Shown: positions 47,435 to 56,498 of the stretch, piece after piece | Layout of the letters: each line of letters starts with the position of its first letter | How positions within the stretch are numbered: the first letter of the stretch is position 1 | Assembly: GCF_002162315.1 (NCBI RefSeq) | Contig: NZ_CP021416.1 | Span: forward strand, 1,128,207 to 1,192,206 | DNA: 64,000 bases | Direction: 5' to 3' | Source: Sulfurospirillum diekertiae | GTDB lineage: Bacteria; Campylobacterota; Campylobacteria; Campylobacterales; Sulfurospirillaceae | Program-made: the position numbers and the translations under genes | Notes under the pieces: generated by a model | The model's input: the letters and a program-made list of their open reading frames with translations, nothing else | Told to the model about the DNA's origin: nothing | The model's database searches: none

Positions 47435-48035
47435 GCTTGAAGTGGCTGAAATTATTGGTACCATCGCATTTGCACTGAGTGGGTTTTACGTCGCAGTCAA
47501 GGAAAAATTGGACCTTTTGGGCATTTTTATCGCTTCATTTCTGACAGCGCTCGGTGGTGGACTGGTACGCGATATGTTGGCGAGTCGCTCTCCTTACACC
47601 TTTACACATTTGATGCCTTCTATTTTAGTGATTACCGTCATTGGGCTGAGTGTTTTGTTTCAATTGCACAAAAAAGATGAGATTGAGAAGACATTTTATT
47701 TTATCATCAGCGACACGTTGGGATTGGTTTCGTTCTCTATTTCAGGAGCACTCATTGCATTACAAGTAGAGTTTAACTTTTTTGGCGTTGTTTTGATGGC
47801 GCTTATAACAGCGGTAGGTGGTGGAGTCATTCGCGATATTTTACTGAACCGCGTACCTCTTTTGTTAACCAGTGAGTTTTACGGTACAGTTTCACTTTTA
47901 GTCGGAGCGATTTTATTTGTATTTGCGAAGTTTGACATTAGTGGATACGTGCCTTTAATGGCAGTATTTGCTTTTGGAGTCGCGCTTCGATTGTTGGCCT
48001 ATTATAAGCAGTGGCATTTGCCTAAAATTGGGTAA
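47427..48035 (+). CDS. TRIC-type cation channel (UPF0126)
   Basis: A 202-residue integral membrane protein with two related halves. Each has the glycine-rich motif GGGxxRD: LTALGGGLVRDML (about residue 44) and ITAVGGGVIRDIL (about residue 133). Seven hydrophobic segments fit the bacterial TRIC (YadS) fold, which forms potassium-permeable trimers. Physiological role in bacteria is unclear. It overlaps ruvX and precedes argD by about 40 bases. Confidence 0.88.
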   Translation: MVELEVAEIIGTIAFALSGFYVAVKEKLDLLGIFIASFLTALGGGLVRDMLASRSPYTFTHLMPSILVITVIGLSVLFQLHKKDEIEKTFYFIISDTLGLVSFSISGALIALQVEFNFFGVVLMALITAVGGGVIRDILLNRVPLLLTSEFYGTVSLLVGAILFVFAKFDISGYVPLMAVFAFGVALRLLAYYKQWHLPKIG

Positions 48036-48078
48036 GGTTTTTTTTCGCTATAATGGCATTTTTTTAGAGGAGTATGTG

Positions 48079-49266
48079 ATGGATTTTGAAACAATGGATA
48101 AAGAGTATGTGTTGCAAACGTATGCAAGAAACTATGTCAATTTTAAACACGGTATCAACGCAACACTTTTTGATGATAAAGGAAAAGATTATATCGACTT
48201 TACGAGCGGTATTGGTGTGGTTAGTGTGGGGCATGGCAATCAAAGACTTGCGGATGCAATAAGCGATCAAGCACGTAATTTGATTCATACTTCTAATCTC
48301 TATTTGATTGAACCTCAAGCGAAGTTAGCAAAAAAAATCTGTGAACTCACAGGCTTTGATGTGGGAGTATTTTTTGGAAACTCAGGTGCTGAAGCCAATG
48401 AGGGCGCGATTAAACTGGCACGTAAATACGGTGAGAAAAAATTTGCCAATAAAAAATACAAAGTTCTAACCTTAGAACACTCATTTCATGGCAGAACGAT
48501 TACGACGGTTAAAGCTACCGGACAAGAGAAATTTCATCAAACTGCTTTTGCGCCGTATCCTGAAGGCTTTGCGTATACCAAAGAGATCGCGGATCTTTAT
48601 AACTCTATCGATGATGAGACCGTTGCCGTCATGATAGAACTTGTTCAAGGGGAGGGTGGCGTTAAGGCATTCCCTAAAAAAGAGATTCAGGATTTGGCAA
48701 AATTTTTGAAAGAAAAAGAGATTTTGCTTATTATCGACGAAGTCCAAAGTGGCGTTTTTAGAAGTGGCGAGTTCTTAGCAACATCCCTTTATGAGATTGA
48801 GCCAGACATCATCACCCTCGCAAAAGGGCTTGCAGGTGGTGTACCTATTGGTGCGGTCATTAGCAAACACAAAGATATCTTTGAAGCTGGGGATCATGGT
48901 AGTACCTTTGGTGGTAATTTCCTCTCTACACGTGCAGGGCTTGAAGCACTTGCTATTTTAGAAGAGTACAAGCAAAGTGGTATGTTGGATGAAGCACTCA
49001 TCTATTTTGATGGAAAACTAAAAGCGACACAAGCAGCATTCTCGACACTGTTTGAGAGTGTTGAGGGGCTTGGTCTTATGCGTGGTCTTAAGTGTCCAAG
49101 TAGCGATATTTTGGCAAGTATCATCAAAAAAACATTTGAACATGGCTTATTAGTGCTTAAAGCTGGTAAAAATACGCTTCGTTTCTTACCTCCGCTCACC
49201 ATCTCTAAAGAAGAGATTGATGAAGGGTTTAAACGCTTAGAGAGTGCGTGTAAAACGCTTTTATAA
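48079..49266 (+). CDS. argD: Acetylornithine aminotransferase
   Basis: About 395 residues from ATG 48079, behind AGAGGAG; an upstream in-frame start (47968) would overlap the TRIC gene by 68 bases and adds unrelated residues. It transaminates N-acetylglutamate semialdehyde in arginine synthesis with PLP. The motifs are FFGNSGAEANEGAIKLARK (about residue 97), IIDEVQSGVFRSG (about residue 218) and the PLP Lys in ITLAKGLAGGVP (about residue 248). It may also act as succinyldiaminopimelate aminotransferase in lysine synthesis. Confidence 0.93.
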   Translation: MDFETMDKEYVLQTYARNYVNFKHGINATLFDDKGKDYIDFTSGIGVVSVGHGNQRLADAISDQARNLIHTSNLYLIEPQAKLAKKICELTGFDVGVFFGNSGAEANEGAIKLARKYGEKKFANKKYKVLTLEHSFHGRTITTVKATGQEKFHQTAFAPYPEGFAYTKEIADLYNSIDDETVAVMIELVQGEGGVKAFPKKEIQDLAKFLKEKEILLIIDEVQSGVFRSGEFLATSLYEIEPDIITLAKGLAGGVPIGAVISKHKDIFEAGDHGSTFGGNFLSTRAGLEALAILEEYKQSGMLDEALIYFDGKLKATQAAFSTLFESVEGLGLMRGLKCPSSDILASIIKKTFEHGLLVLKAGKNTLRFLPPLTISKEEIDEGFKRLESACKTLL

Positions 49267-49275
49267 AAGAGATAC

Positions 49276-50310
49276 GTGAAATTTAGCGCTTATATGCAAG
49301 AGTGGCTCTATGGTAATGAGGGCTACTACAGCAATGTGCGAACCATCGGGAAAGAGGGTGATTTTTACACCGCGGTAAGTACCAGTATGTTCTTTGGTGG
49401 TTCGATTGCTAAACGGCTGATTTCAACGATTGAGAGTGGTTTTTTAACTTCCTCCTGCACTGTCGTTGAAATTGGTGCACATAAAGGCTACCTCCTAGCT
49501 GATATGATCCAGTTCATTTATACGCTGAAACCTGAACTTCTCCAAACCCTTACTTTTGTGATCGTTGAGCCTTTTGAGGCAAATCAATCAATGCAAAAAG
49601 TTTACTTTGAAGAGGCTTTTGGAGATGCCATAAAACTTTTACATGTAAAGAGTTTAGAAACGTTTACATGTAAAGAAGCATTCTTTGTTGCCAATGAGAT
49701 TTTTGATGCTTTTTCATGTGAATTGATTAAAGAAGATCAGATGCTTTTTATTGAAAGTGGAAAAGCTTTTTTTGCACATATGGATGACGCAACAAAGACA
49801 AAAGCTAAAGAGTACGGTATTACCAAAGGCGAACTTTGCTTAGGATATGAGCCTTTCACAAAAGCGATGAATCACTGTTGTGGACGTTTTGAGTTTGTCA
49901 CGTTTGACTATGGTGATAAAGAAGCCAGACATGATTTTTCATTGCGCATTTATGCCAATCATAAAGTCTATCCTTTTTTTGCGCTCACTGATTTGGTGGA
50001 AGAAAAACTTCGCGAACAAAATGATTTTAATGCCTTTTTCGCTCAGGCAGATCTCACGTACGATGTTAACTTTAGTCATCTTTTTTATGCTTTTGAAAAA
50101 AATGGTATTTATGTCCATGACTATGCAACACAGATGAAAGCATTAGTTGATTTTGGCTTAGTAGAGCTTTTAGAACTTTTTGCTCAAAACGTTTCAGAAA
50201 AGCAGTATGAGCGTGAAATGAATAAAATTAAAACGCTCATTGACCCTTCCTTTATGGGAGAACGATTTAAAATGGCATGTTTTCGCAAAGGAGAAGTTGA
50301 ATGCAATTAA
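49276..50310 (+). CDS. MidA/NDUFAF7-like SAM-dependent methyltransferase
   Basis: A 344-residue protein with GTG start at 49276. It shows the MidA signature GKEGDFYTAVSTSMFFGG (about residue 26) and the SAM-binding motif VVEIGAHKGYLLADMI (about residue 63), with FFVANEIFDAFSCELI (about residue 134). The eukaryotic relative methylates an Arg of complex I; bacterial substrate is unknown, though campylobacterial complex I is a candidate. It carries two TTACATGTAA sites 25 bases apart (49639, 49664), encoding LHVK and FTCK. The stop overlaps thiS by ten bases. Confidence 0.85.
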   Translation: MKFSAYMQEWLYGNEGYYSNVRTIGKEGDFYTAVSTSMFFGGSIAKRLISTIESGFLTSSCTVVEIGAHKGYLLADMIQFIYTLKPELLQTLTFVIVEPFEANQSMQKVYFEEAFGDAIKLLHVKSLETFTCKEAFFVANEIFDAFSCELIKEDQMLFIESGKAFFAHMDDATKTKAKEYGITKGELCLGYEPFTKAMNHCCGRFEFVTFDYGDKEARHDFSLRIYANHKVYPFFALTDLVEEKLREQNDFNAFFAQADLTYDVNFSHLFYAFEKNGIYVHDYATQMKALVDFGLVELLELFAQNVSEKQYEREMNKIKTLIDPSFMGERFKMACFRKGEVECN

Positions 50311-50501
50311 CCGTTAATGGTGAAAAAAAAGAGAGTCAAGCCAAAACAATTCAAGCACTTTTAGATGAATTAGGCATTGAGAGTAAAGTGATGGCGGCAG
50401 CTGTCAATATGAATGTCATCAAAAAAGAGCAGTGGGAGAATTATAAGCTTGAGCAAAACGATAAGGTAGAGTTTTTACAGTTTGTAGGTGGTGGTGCTTA
50501 G
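50301..50501 (+). CDS. thiS: Sulfur carrier protein ThiS
   Basis: A 66-residue ubiquitin-like ThiS, the sulfur donor for the thiazole of thiamine. It begins MQLTVNGEKKES and ends EFLQFVGGGA. ThiS is adenylated on a C-terminal Gly-Gly; here one Ala follows three Gly, so either the end is trimmed or the carrier functions in a non-standard way. It overlaps the methyltransferase upstream, and no other thi gene is adjacent. The next gene is convergent acpS, overlapping the stop by four bases. Confidence 0.85.
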   Translation: MQLTVNGEKKESQAKTIQALLDELGIESKVMAAAVNMNVIKKEQWENYKLEQNDKVEFLQFVGGGA

Positions 50502-50872
50502 TGCCAAAGCTGCCGGGTGCTTTTTTTGCCTTCAATCACCGCTACTGCAATGGCAAAGCCGTTATCATGAGTGATGGAGAGTGAAAGATCGGTAATATTA
50601 TACGCTTCAATTAAGTGACGTGAAAGTGAAAAAGAGGGTGCATTTTTTGCATCTTTGCAAAGCTTAATGTCAAAGAAACCACATTTTTCGCTAATACCAA
50701 TACCTAAAGCTTTAGAAACAGCTTCTTTTGCCGCATAAAATCCTGCAACAGTGGCATCACTTTTCGCGAGAGTTATTTCTTCGGGAGATAAAAATTTAGC
50801 GAACGCCTTGTCTCCAAAGCGCTCTTTGAGTTTTGTTATTCGCTCAATACTAACAATGTCTATGCCGATCAT
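50498..50872 (-). CDS. acpS: Holo-acyl-carrier-protein synthase
   Basis: A 124-residue phosphopantetheinyl transferase that activates acyl carrier protein. The metal-binding Asp is in GIDIVSIERI (residue 4) and the catalytic Glu in AAKEAVSKALG (about residue 50). SITHDNGFAIAVAV is the conserved C-terminal strand. It overlaps fliL by four bases, so lipid synthesis and flagellar genes share one transcript. Confidence 0.93.
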   Translation of the reverse strand: MIGIDIVSIERITKLKERFGDKAFAKFLSPEEITLAKSDATVAGFYAAKEAVSKALGIGISEKCGFFDIKLCKDAKNAPSFSLSRHLIEAYNITDLSLSITHDNGFAIAVAVIEGKKSTRQLWH

Positions 50873-51408
50873 TGAACCACAAAATCTGTAAAGTAGATAT
50901 TTTTGACTTGTCCGTCAGAGAGGTTTTCATTGATTTTATCAAGGACTTCATCTTTGAGTTTATCTTTACCCTTCAATGTACTAATCTCTTCAAAGGTTTT
51001 AGAAGAAAATGTGCGGATGATAATATCTCGAATTAAAGATTTTTTATGATCCATTTCGGGCTGCAATTTTGGATCGCTCAGTTCCAAATCAATCGAGACT
51101 TTTAAAAAGCGATTGCCACTTTCACTGAGTAAGTTAACCACAAACTGTGCCATCGGGTACATGGGGCCAATGGCTAAATGATCGGTTGATTTTTTACTGC
51201 TAGTTTTTTTCTTCTCTGCTTTGACATCTTGTTGTGAGGTTGTTGTTGCAGCGGCTTCTTCATGGCTACTGCCTAAAAGTAAAAAAGCTGCAGCGCCTCC
51301 ACCAATGAGAATTACTACCAATAAGACAATGACAATGATGAGAACCATATTGCCTTTTGGTTTTTTTTCAACAGTAACATCGCCATCTTCGGGTTTTTTG
51401 CCGGCCAT
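50869..51408 (-). CDS. fliL: Flagellar basal-body protein FliL
   Basis: A 179-residue single-pass membrane protein. One transmembrane helix (about residues 20-43, VLIIVIVLLVVILIGGG) follows a charged cytoplasmic N-terminus. The periplasmic domain (about 80-179) contains YPMAQFVVNLLSE and KKSLIRDIIIRTFSSKTFEE, as in FliL stator-associated proteins. A Lys/Ser-rich linker joins the two. A TTACATGTAA site lies upstream (51423-51432). Genes radA and fliL are 63 bases apart. Confidence 0.92.
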   Translation of the reverse strand: MAGKKPEDGDVTVEKKPKGNMVLIIVIVLLVVILIGGGAAAFLLLGSSHEEAAATTTSQQDVKAEKKKTSSKKSTDHLAIGPMYPMAQFVVNLLSESGNRFLKVSIDLELSDPKLQPEMDHKKSLIRDIIIRTFSSKTFEEISTLKGKDKLKDEVLDKINENLSDGQVKNIYFTDFVVQ

Positions 51409-51471
51409 TCTTCTATCCTTTTTTACATGTAAAACACAATTTACTATATATCGTGTTATTTCGTAAAAAAT

Positions 51472-52827
51472 TTACATCCATTCAATTAATTTCGAAACTT
51501 CATCAATATTATAACACTTGATTCCCTCAATCTTCTCCAATGGAAGAGAAGGAACGACCGCTTTTTCAAACTGTTGAGATTTTGCTTCTTTAAGCCTAAG
51601 ATCAAGGTTAAAGATATCTCTGACATCACCAATCAAAGAGACTTCACCGATAAAAATAGTATCTTTGCTAATAGGTCGGTTGCGGTAGGAACTAATGATC
51701 GCTGCGATGATGGCAAGATCAGCCGATGTTTCGCTAATCTTGATACCTCCAGCGATGTTAATATAGACATCATACTGATTGAATGGGAGGTCAAGTTTAC
51801 GCTCTAAAAGAGCGAGTAACATTGTAAGACGGTTGAGTTCATACCCTGTCGCACTACGTTTTGGGTTGGGGTAGCCGCTATCACTCACAAGTGCTTGTAC
51901 TTCTAAGACAATGGGGCGACTCCCTTCCATTAAAACCGTAATAGCCGAACCTGCTTGTGCTTTTCCCCTTGTGAAAAACTTTTTAGAGATATCTTTAGCA
52001 CTGACAAGTCCTGCTTTGGTCATTTCAAAAATTCCCACTTCGCTGGTTGTTCCAAAACGGTTTTTAAATCCTCGAAGCAATCTTAGCTCACGGGAAGAGT
52101 CGCCTTCAAAATAAAGTACCGTATCGACCATGTGTTCTAACACGCGAGGTCCTGCGATTGAGCCTTCTTTGGTGATGTGCCCAATGATAAAAATAGCGAT
52201 ATTTTTATCTTTTCCATACCGCATCAGCTCAAAGGTGATCTCACGAACCTGAGAGACACTTCCTGGGGCTGAAGCTACTTTTTCACTGTAAATGGTTTGA
52301 ATGGAGTCAATGATCAGGACTTCAAAAGAGTGTTGTTCGAGCTCTTTAAAAATCGTATCGAGTCTGATTTCTGAAAGTAAATAAAGATTAGGGTAGTTGC
52401 TATCGACACGATTGGCGCGTAGTTTAATTTGGCTTGAAGATTCTTCACCACTGACATAGAGAACTTTTTTACCTTCTTTGGCAAGATTGCCTGCAATTTT
52501 AAGAAGTAGTGTGGATTTACCAACCCCTGGGCTTCCGCCAATAAGTGTTAAACTTCCTTGAACGATACCACCGCCTAGTACCAAATCAAGTTCACGGTCT
52601 CCTGAACTGTAACGCTCAACTTGTTCGAAGCTGACTTCAGTGATAGGAATAGCACTGCTTTGCGTATGAGTAATTGGTTTGGAGTTGATCTCTTTGAGCA
52701 CTTCAATTTGCTTATCACTTAGTTCAATATATTCATCCCAAGCACCACAATTAGGGCATTTACCAAGCCATTTGGCACTTTGGTGTCCACAGGCTTGGCA
52801 TTCAAAAAGAATCTGTTTTTTAGCCAT
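51472..52827 (-). CDS. radA: DNA repair protein RadA
   Basis: A 451-residue RadA, a RecA-like branch-migration helicase. The N-terminal zinc finger is ECQACGHQ and CPNCGAW (about residues 9-30). Walker A is SPGVGKST (about residue 98), and the RadA motif [11 protein letters not shown] lies near residue 258. A C-terminal Lon-like domain ([22 protein letters not shown]) is present without a protease dyad. It overlaps ftsY by 8 bases. Confidence 0.97.
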   Translation of the reverse strand: MAKKQILFECQACGHQSAKWLGKCPNCGAWDEYIELSDKQIEVLKEINSKPITHTQSSAIPITEVSFEQVERYSSGDRELDLVLGGGIVQGSLTLIGGSPGVGKSTLLLKIAGNLAKEGKKVLYVSGEESSSQIKLRANRVDSNYPNLYLLSEIRLDTIFKELEQHSFEVLIIDSIQTIYSEKVASAPGSVSQVREITFELMRYGKDKNIAIFIIGHITKEGSIAGPRVLEHMVDTVLYFEGDSSRELRLLRGFKNRFGTTSEVGIFEMTKAGLVSAKDISKKFFTRGKAQAGSAITVLMEGSRPIVLEVQALVSDSGYPNPKRSATGYELNRLTMLLALLERKLDLPFNQYDVYINIAGGIKISETSADLAIIAAIISSYRNRPISKDTIFIGEVSLIGDVRDIFNLDLRLKEAKSQQFEKAVVPSLPLEKIEGIKCYNIDEVSKLIEWM

Positions 52828-53710
52828 TGGTATGCGTGAAAATAGAGTCTAAAATGGTATCGATATAATCATCGGCATTAAAAGGAATCAGATCATCTTT
52901 TCCCTCACCCACACCTACGTAGATGATAGGAAGCTCTAATGCTTTTGCAATGCCAAAGAGTGAACCACCTTTTGCTGTCCCATCAAGTTTTGTGATGATA
53001 ATAGCATCAATATGAATCATCTCATGAAAGGCTTTTGCTTGGTTAATGGCAGAGCTACCTTGTGTTCCATCTAAAATAAGGATTTTACGGTGTGGAGCAC
53101 CTGTAAGTGCTTTATCGCAGATTCGAACAATTTTTTTGAGCTCATTGGCGAGATTGATTTGATTATGTAAACGTCCTGCTGTATCGATGATGACATGATC
53201 AAGTTTTCTTGCCACGGCAGAACTGATCGTGTCATAGGCTACAGCGGAAGGGTCATGTCCTTGTTGTGTGAAAATAATACCCACATCAATTTTTTCTGCC
53301 CAGCTTTTAAGTTGTTCAATGGCGGCTGCTCTAAAGGTGTCCGCAGCGCCTAAAAGCACGCTTTGGTTCTCTTTTTTGTAGTTATGTGCTAGCTTGGCAA
53401 TGGTTGTGGTTTTACCTGCTCCGTTAACACCAATAATAAGCTCAACAAAAGGCTTTTGTTGCGTCGCCACAGAAGAAGTGGTGTCATACTTAAAATAGGC
53501 TTTGAGTACACGCCTCACATCTTCGCGTGCGATAGTTTGAGCAGGAGGCAGATAGTAGATGATCTCTTCAACCAATTCATAGGGAATATCAGACTCAATT
53601 AAGATCTCTTCTAAAAGCGTTTTGTCGATTTTTTCAACTTTCTCAGGCAATATCTCTTTGATAGTGCCGAGTGTTTTAGCAAGTCCTTTTTTGATAAAGC
53701 TAAACATCAA
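52820..53710 (-). CDS. ftsY: Signal recognition particle receptor FtsY
   Basis: A 296-residue NG-domain SRP GTPase that brings ribosome-nascent chains to SecYEG. The GTPase motifs are [15 protein letters not shown] (G1, about residue 94), [20 protein letters not shown] (G3) and [10 protein letters not shown] (G4). The acidic A domain of E. coli is absent, as in many Campylobacterota. Two adjacent ATGs (53710, 53707) could start it. The start overlaps the TlpA-like gene by four bases. Confidence 0.96.
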   Translation of the reverse strand: MMFSFIKKGLAKTLGTIKEILPEKVEKIDKTLLEEILIESDIPYELVEEIIYYLPPAQTIAREDVRRVLKAYFKYDTTSSVATQQKPFVELIIGVNGAGKTTTIAKLAHNYKKENQSVLLGAADTFRAAAIEQLKSWAEKIDVGIIFTQQGHDPSAVAYDTISSAVARKLDHVIIDTAGRLHNQINLANELKKIVRICDKALTGAPHRKILILDGTQGSSAINQAKAFHEMIHIDAIIITKLDGTAKGGSLFGIAKALELPIIYVGVGEGKDDLIPFNADDYIDTILDSIFTHTNG

Positions 53711-54255
53711 AGCACTTTTTTGATATCAGCGTCAATCATCTCTTCAGGAATAGCTCCTACATAATGAGTAGAGTATTTGCCTTCTTTATCATACAAAAAC
53801 ATGAGTGGAATATTTTTGACACCACCTACCCTTTGTGCCAATTTGAAGTTTTCAATTCCGTTGGTAATAATGTAGTGAATATTGTTGTATTTCATAAAAT
53901 TGCTGATTTCTTCATTAGATTTATTTTCTTCTAAAAGAACACTAATGATGACAAAATTATCTTTATATTTTTCTTGTAGGTTGTTAAGGTGAGGAATTTC
54001 AGCTTTGCAAGGAGGACACCACGTTGCAAAAAAGTTGACTAAAACAACTTTGTTTTCATAGCCTGAAAAGCTAAAGCCTTTTTCAAGTGGTGTAACAACA
54101 ATCTCTTTGCCTGAAACATCTTGAAGAATAATTTTTTCATTTTTAACCTCTTCTTGCACTTTTTCAGACTTTGCTTCGGTTTTTTTCTTATCAGAAGAAC
54201 AGCCATTAAAAAAGAGCATTGAGGACGCGATAAACAGAGCAAACCAAAACTTCAT
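53707..54255 (-). CDS. TlpA-like thioredoxin-fold lipoprotein
   Basis: A 182-residue protein with a signal peptide and lipobox FFNGC (Cys at residue 19). A Lys/Glu-rich linker (about 22-48) precedes the thioredoxin-like domain with active-site motif WCPPC (about residue 80). cis-Pro is in [10 protein letters not shown]. TlpA/ResA-type proteins reduce apocytochrome c or other periplasmic thiols; the CPPC pair fits this group, but the partner is not determinable. It heads the ftsY-radA-fliL-acpS run and is divergent from 5-FCL. Confidence 0.88.
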   Translation of the reverse strand: MKFWFALFIASSMLFFNGCSSDKKKTEAKSEKVQEEVKNEKIILQDVSGKEIVVTPLEKGFSFSGYENKVVLVNFFATWCPPCKAEIPHLNNLQEKYKDNFVIISVLLEENKSNEEISNFMKYNNIHYIITNGIENFKLAQRVGGVKNIPLMFLYDKEGKYSTHYVGAIPEEMIDADIKKVL

Positions 54256-54310
54256 TCATATCCTTTTTTTATATTATAAAGGATATTATTGTAGTCAAAC
54301 AAGCCTTAAA

Positions 54311-54979
54311 GTGACAACAATGCAAAAAATTAAGTTTGAAACAAAATCAGAATTTCGCGCTTATGCAAGAGCAAAACTCTGCGCAGTTCGCAATAGCTAT
54401 AAGCGTGATAAAATAGTGGAAAAAAATATTTTGAGCCTCTTAAGTCACCTTAAAATTCGCTCTGTTTTGCTCTATGCTCCATTGCCGATCGAGTCCAATA
54501 TAAACGGTGTTATCGCTACATGTAGACGAAGAAAATATAAGGTCTATGTTCCGTTTATGGAAGGCGTCAGTTTCAAGATGGTAAAATGGAGATTGCCTTT
54601 AAGTAGAAAAAAATTTAACATTGAAGAGCCTAAAAATTCTTTTGCTGTTAAACCAAAAATTGATTTTGCGATAGTGCCCGTCATAGGGGTTGATGGGGCA
54701 TTCAAAAGAATTGGTTTTGGAAAAGGGATGTATGATCGATTTTTCGAGTCTCTTGTACCAAAACCTCCAATAGCATTTGTTCAAAAGGAGTTTTGTATGA
54801 CACAAAGCCTTTTATCAGAAGAACATGATATTGCAGCAGATATTTATTTAACCCCTTATAAAACTATTATTAAAAGAGGGAAAAATGGTCTTAGAGTCAT
54901 TAGCGGTCGGCGGAGCTGCCGTAGTAAGCGGCGTTGCGGGATTTTTCATCGCCAAAAAGATGGAAGCTGCAAATTATGA
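54311..54979 (+). CDS. 5-formyltetrahydrofolate cyclo-ligase family protein
   Basis: A 222-residue protein of the 5-FCL/MTHFS family, which converts 5-formyl-THF to 5,10-methenyl-THF with ATP. The motif GFGKGMYDRFFE (about residue 136) forms the folate/ATP pocket. YAPLPIESNIN matches the N-terminal substrate loop. The last about 32 residues (from NGLRVISGRR on) overlap rny by 95 bases in another frame and are Arg/Cys-rich and atypical. The gene may really end sooner, so an indel near the junction is possible. Confidence 0.85.
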   Translation: MTTMQKIKFETKSEFRAYARAKLCAVRNSYKRDKIVEKNILSLLSHLKIRSVLLYAPLPIESNINGVIATCRRRKYKVYVPFMEGVSFKMVKWRLPLSRKKFNIEEPKNSFAVKPKIDFAIVPVIGVDGAFKRIGFGKGMYDRFFESLVPKPPIAFVQKEFCMTQSLLSEEHDIAADIYLTPYKTIIKRGKNGLRVISGRRSCRSKRRCGIFHRQKDGSCKL

Positions 54980-56441
54980 GATACACGTTGCCCAAGCAAG
55001 GGCCAAAGCGAAAGCGATTGAACATGAAGCGGAGTTAATCCTTAGTAGTAGCAATATTAAAGTGAAAGAAGCCGAATTAGAGGCTAAACGCAAATACGAA
55101 GATCGAACGATTACGCTTAAAAAAAGAACACTCAGAAAAATGCTTGACCTTGAGAAAAAAGAGCGTAGTTATAAAGATGAATTCAAAAAAATCACGAAAG
55201 AACGTGAAGATTTACAACTGTTACAAGCCAATGCAAACTCATTGTTTGAAGAGGGAAATCAACTAAAAGAAGAGTATAACGTTAAAGTCAATGAAGCGCT
55301 TGTGGTATTGGAGCGTTCATCTGGTTTGACTCAAAATGAAGCCAAAGAGATTGTTTTAGCCAAAGTCGAAGAGCAATCACGTGCTGAAATCGCCCATACC
55401 GTTAGACGTCTTGAAGAAGAGGCCAAGCAAGATATTAAACGTCGTGTTAACTATATTTTAGCGCAAGCAACAACACGTTTTGCAGGCGAGTTTGCGGCGG
55501 AACGTTTGATTAACGTTGTCAATATTAAAGATGATGAGCTCAAAGGTCGCATTATTGGTAAAGAGGGTCGCAATATTAAAACCCTTGAGATGCTTTTAGG
55601 GGTAGATATTATCATTGATGATACGCCTAATGCGATTATCTTAAGTAGTTTTAATCTTTATCGTCGTGCTATTGCAACTAAAGTCATAGAGCTTTTGGTT
55701 CAAGATGGCAGAATTCAGCCAGCACGAATTGAAGGTATTTATGAGAAAGTCAAAGATGAATTTGACCAAAGCTTGACTGAAGAGGGTGAAAATATCGTTA
55801 TTGACCTTGGTCTAACGAAAGTTCATCCAGAACTCGTTAAACTCATTGGTCGTCTTAAATTTAGAGCGAGCTACGGTCAAAATGCCCTTGGTCACTCTCT
55901 TGAAGTGGCACACTTAGCAGGTATTATCGCGGCTGAAACCGGTGGCGATGTGCTTCTTGCCAGACGTGCAGGCATATTGCATGATATCGGTAAAGCGTTA
56001 ACCCATGAAACCGCGGGTAGCCACGTTGATTTGGGTGCTGAGATTTGTCGTCGTTATAAAGAGCACGATGTGGTTATCAATGCTATTTTTGCGCATCATG
56101 GACATGAAGAGCCAACATCCGTTGAATCAGCCGCTGTCTGTGCAGCCGATACGCTCTCAGCAGCACGACCGGGTGCTAGACGTGAGGTGCTTGAGAGTTT
56201 CTTAAAACGTGTTCAAGACATTGAAGATATTGCGAAAAGCAAACCAGGGATTAAACAAGTCTATGCGATTAATGCGGGTCGTGAAATTCGCGTTATTGCC
56301 AATGCTAAACTCATTAATGATGATGAAGCGGTATTGCTTGCCAAAGAGATTGCGCAAGAGATTGAGAGCAAAGTTCAATATCCTGGCGAGATTAAAGTTA
56401 ACGTCATTCGAGAAATTCGCGCTATTGATTTCGCGCGCTAA
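54885..56441 (+). CDS. rny: Ribonuclease Y
   Basis: A 518-residue membrane-anchored endoribonuclease for mRNA turnover. An N-terminal hydrophobic helix (about residues 7-24) is followed by a long coiled coil (about 30-200), a KH RNA-binding domain (RIIGKEGRNIKTLE, about residue 225) and the HD catalytic domain (RRAGILHDIGKALTHE with His-Asp, about residue 362; then HHGHEEP). Length is normal for RNase Y. A palindrome-paired terminator follows the stop. Confidence 0.95.
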   Translation: MVLESLAVGGAAVVSGVAGFFIAKKMEAANYEIHVAQARAKAKAIEHEAELILSSSNIKVKEAELEAKRKYEDRTITLKKRTLRKMLDLEKKERSYKDEFKKITKEREDLQLLQANANSLFEEGNQLKEEYNVKVNEALVVLERSSGLTQNEAKEIVLAKVEEQSRAEIAHTVRRLEEEAKQDIKRRVNYILAQATTRFAGEFAAERLINVVNIKDDELKGRIIGKEGRNIKTLEMLLGVDIIIDDTPNAIILSSFNLYRRAIATKVIELLVQDGRIQPARIEGIYEKVKDEFDQSLTEEGENIVIDLGLTKVHPELVKLIGRLKFRASYGQNALGHSLEVAHLAGIIAAETGGDVLLARRAGILHDIGKALTHETAGSHVDLGAEICRRYKEHDVVINAIFAHHGHEEPTSVESAAVCAADTLSAARPGARREVLESFLKRVQDIEDIAKSKPGIKQVYAINAGREIRVIANAKLINDDEAVLLAKEIAQEIESKVQYPGEIKVNVIREIRAIDFAR

Positions 56442-56447
56442 AAGCTT

Positions 56448-56478
56448 TTACATGTAAAGGTTTTACCTTTACATGTAA
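56448..56478. terminator. Perfect hairpin built from two TTACATGTAA palindromes
   Basis: TTACATGTAAAGGT (56448-56461) and ACCTTTACATGTAA (56465-56478) pair over 14 bp around a TTT loop. Each arm is a whole palindrome copy. It stands between rny and the ABC gene on the same strand, so it could act as a terminator or an internal processing site. No T tract follows. Confidence 0.6.
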
Positions 56479-56498
56479 TGCTCATTTATGGAACGTTA

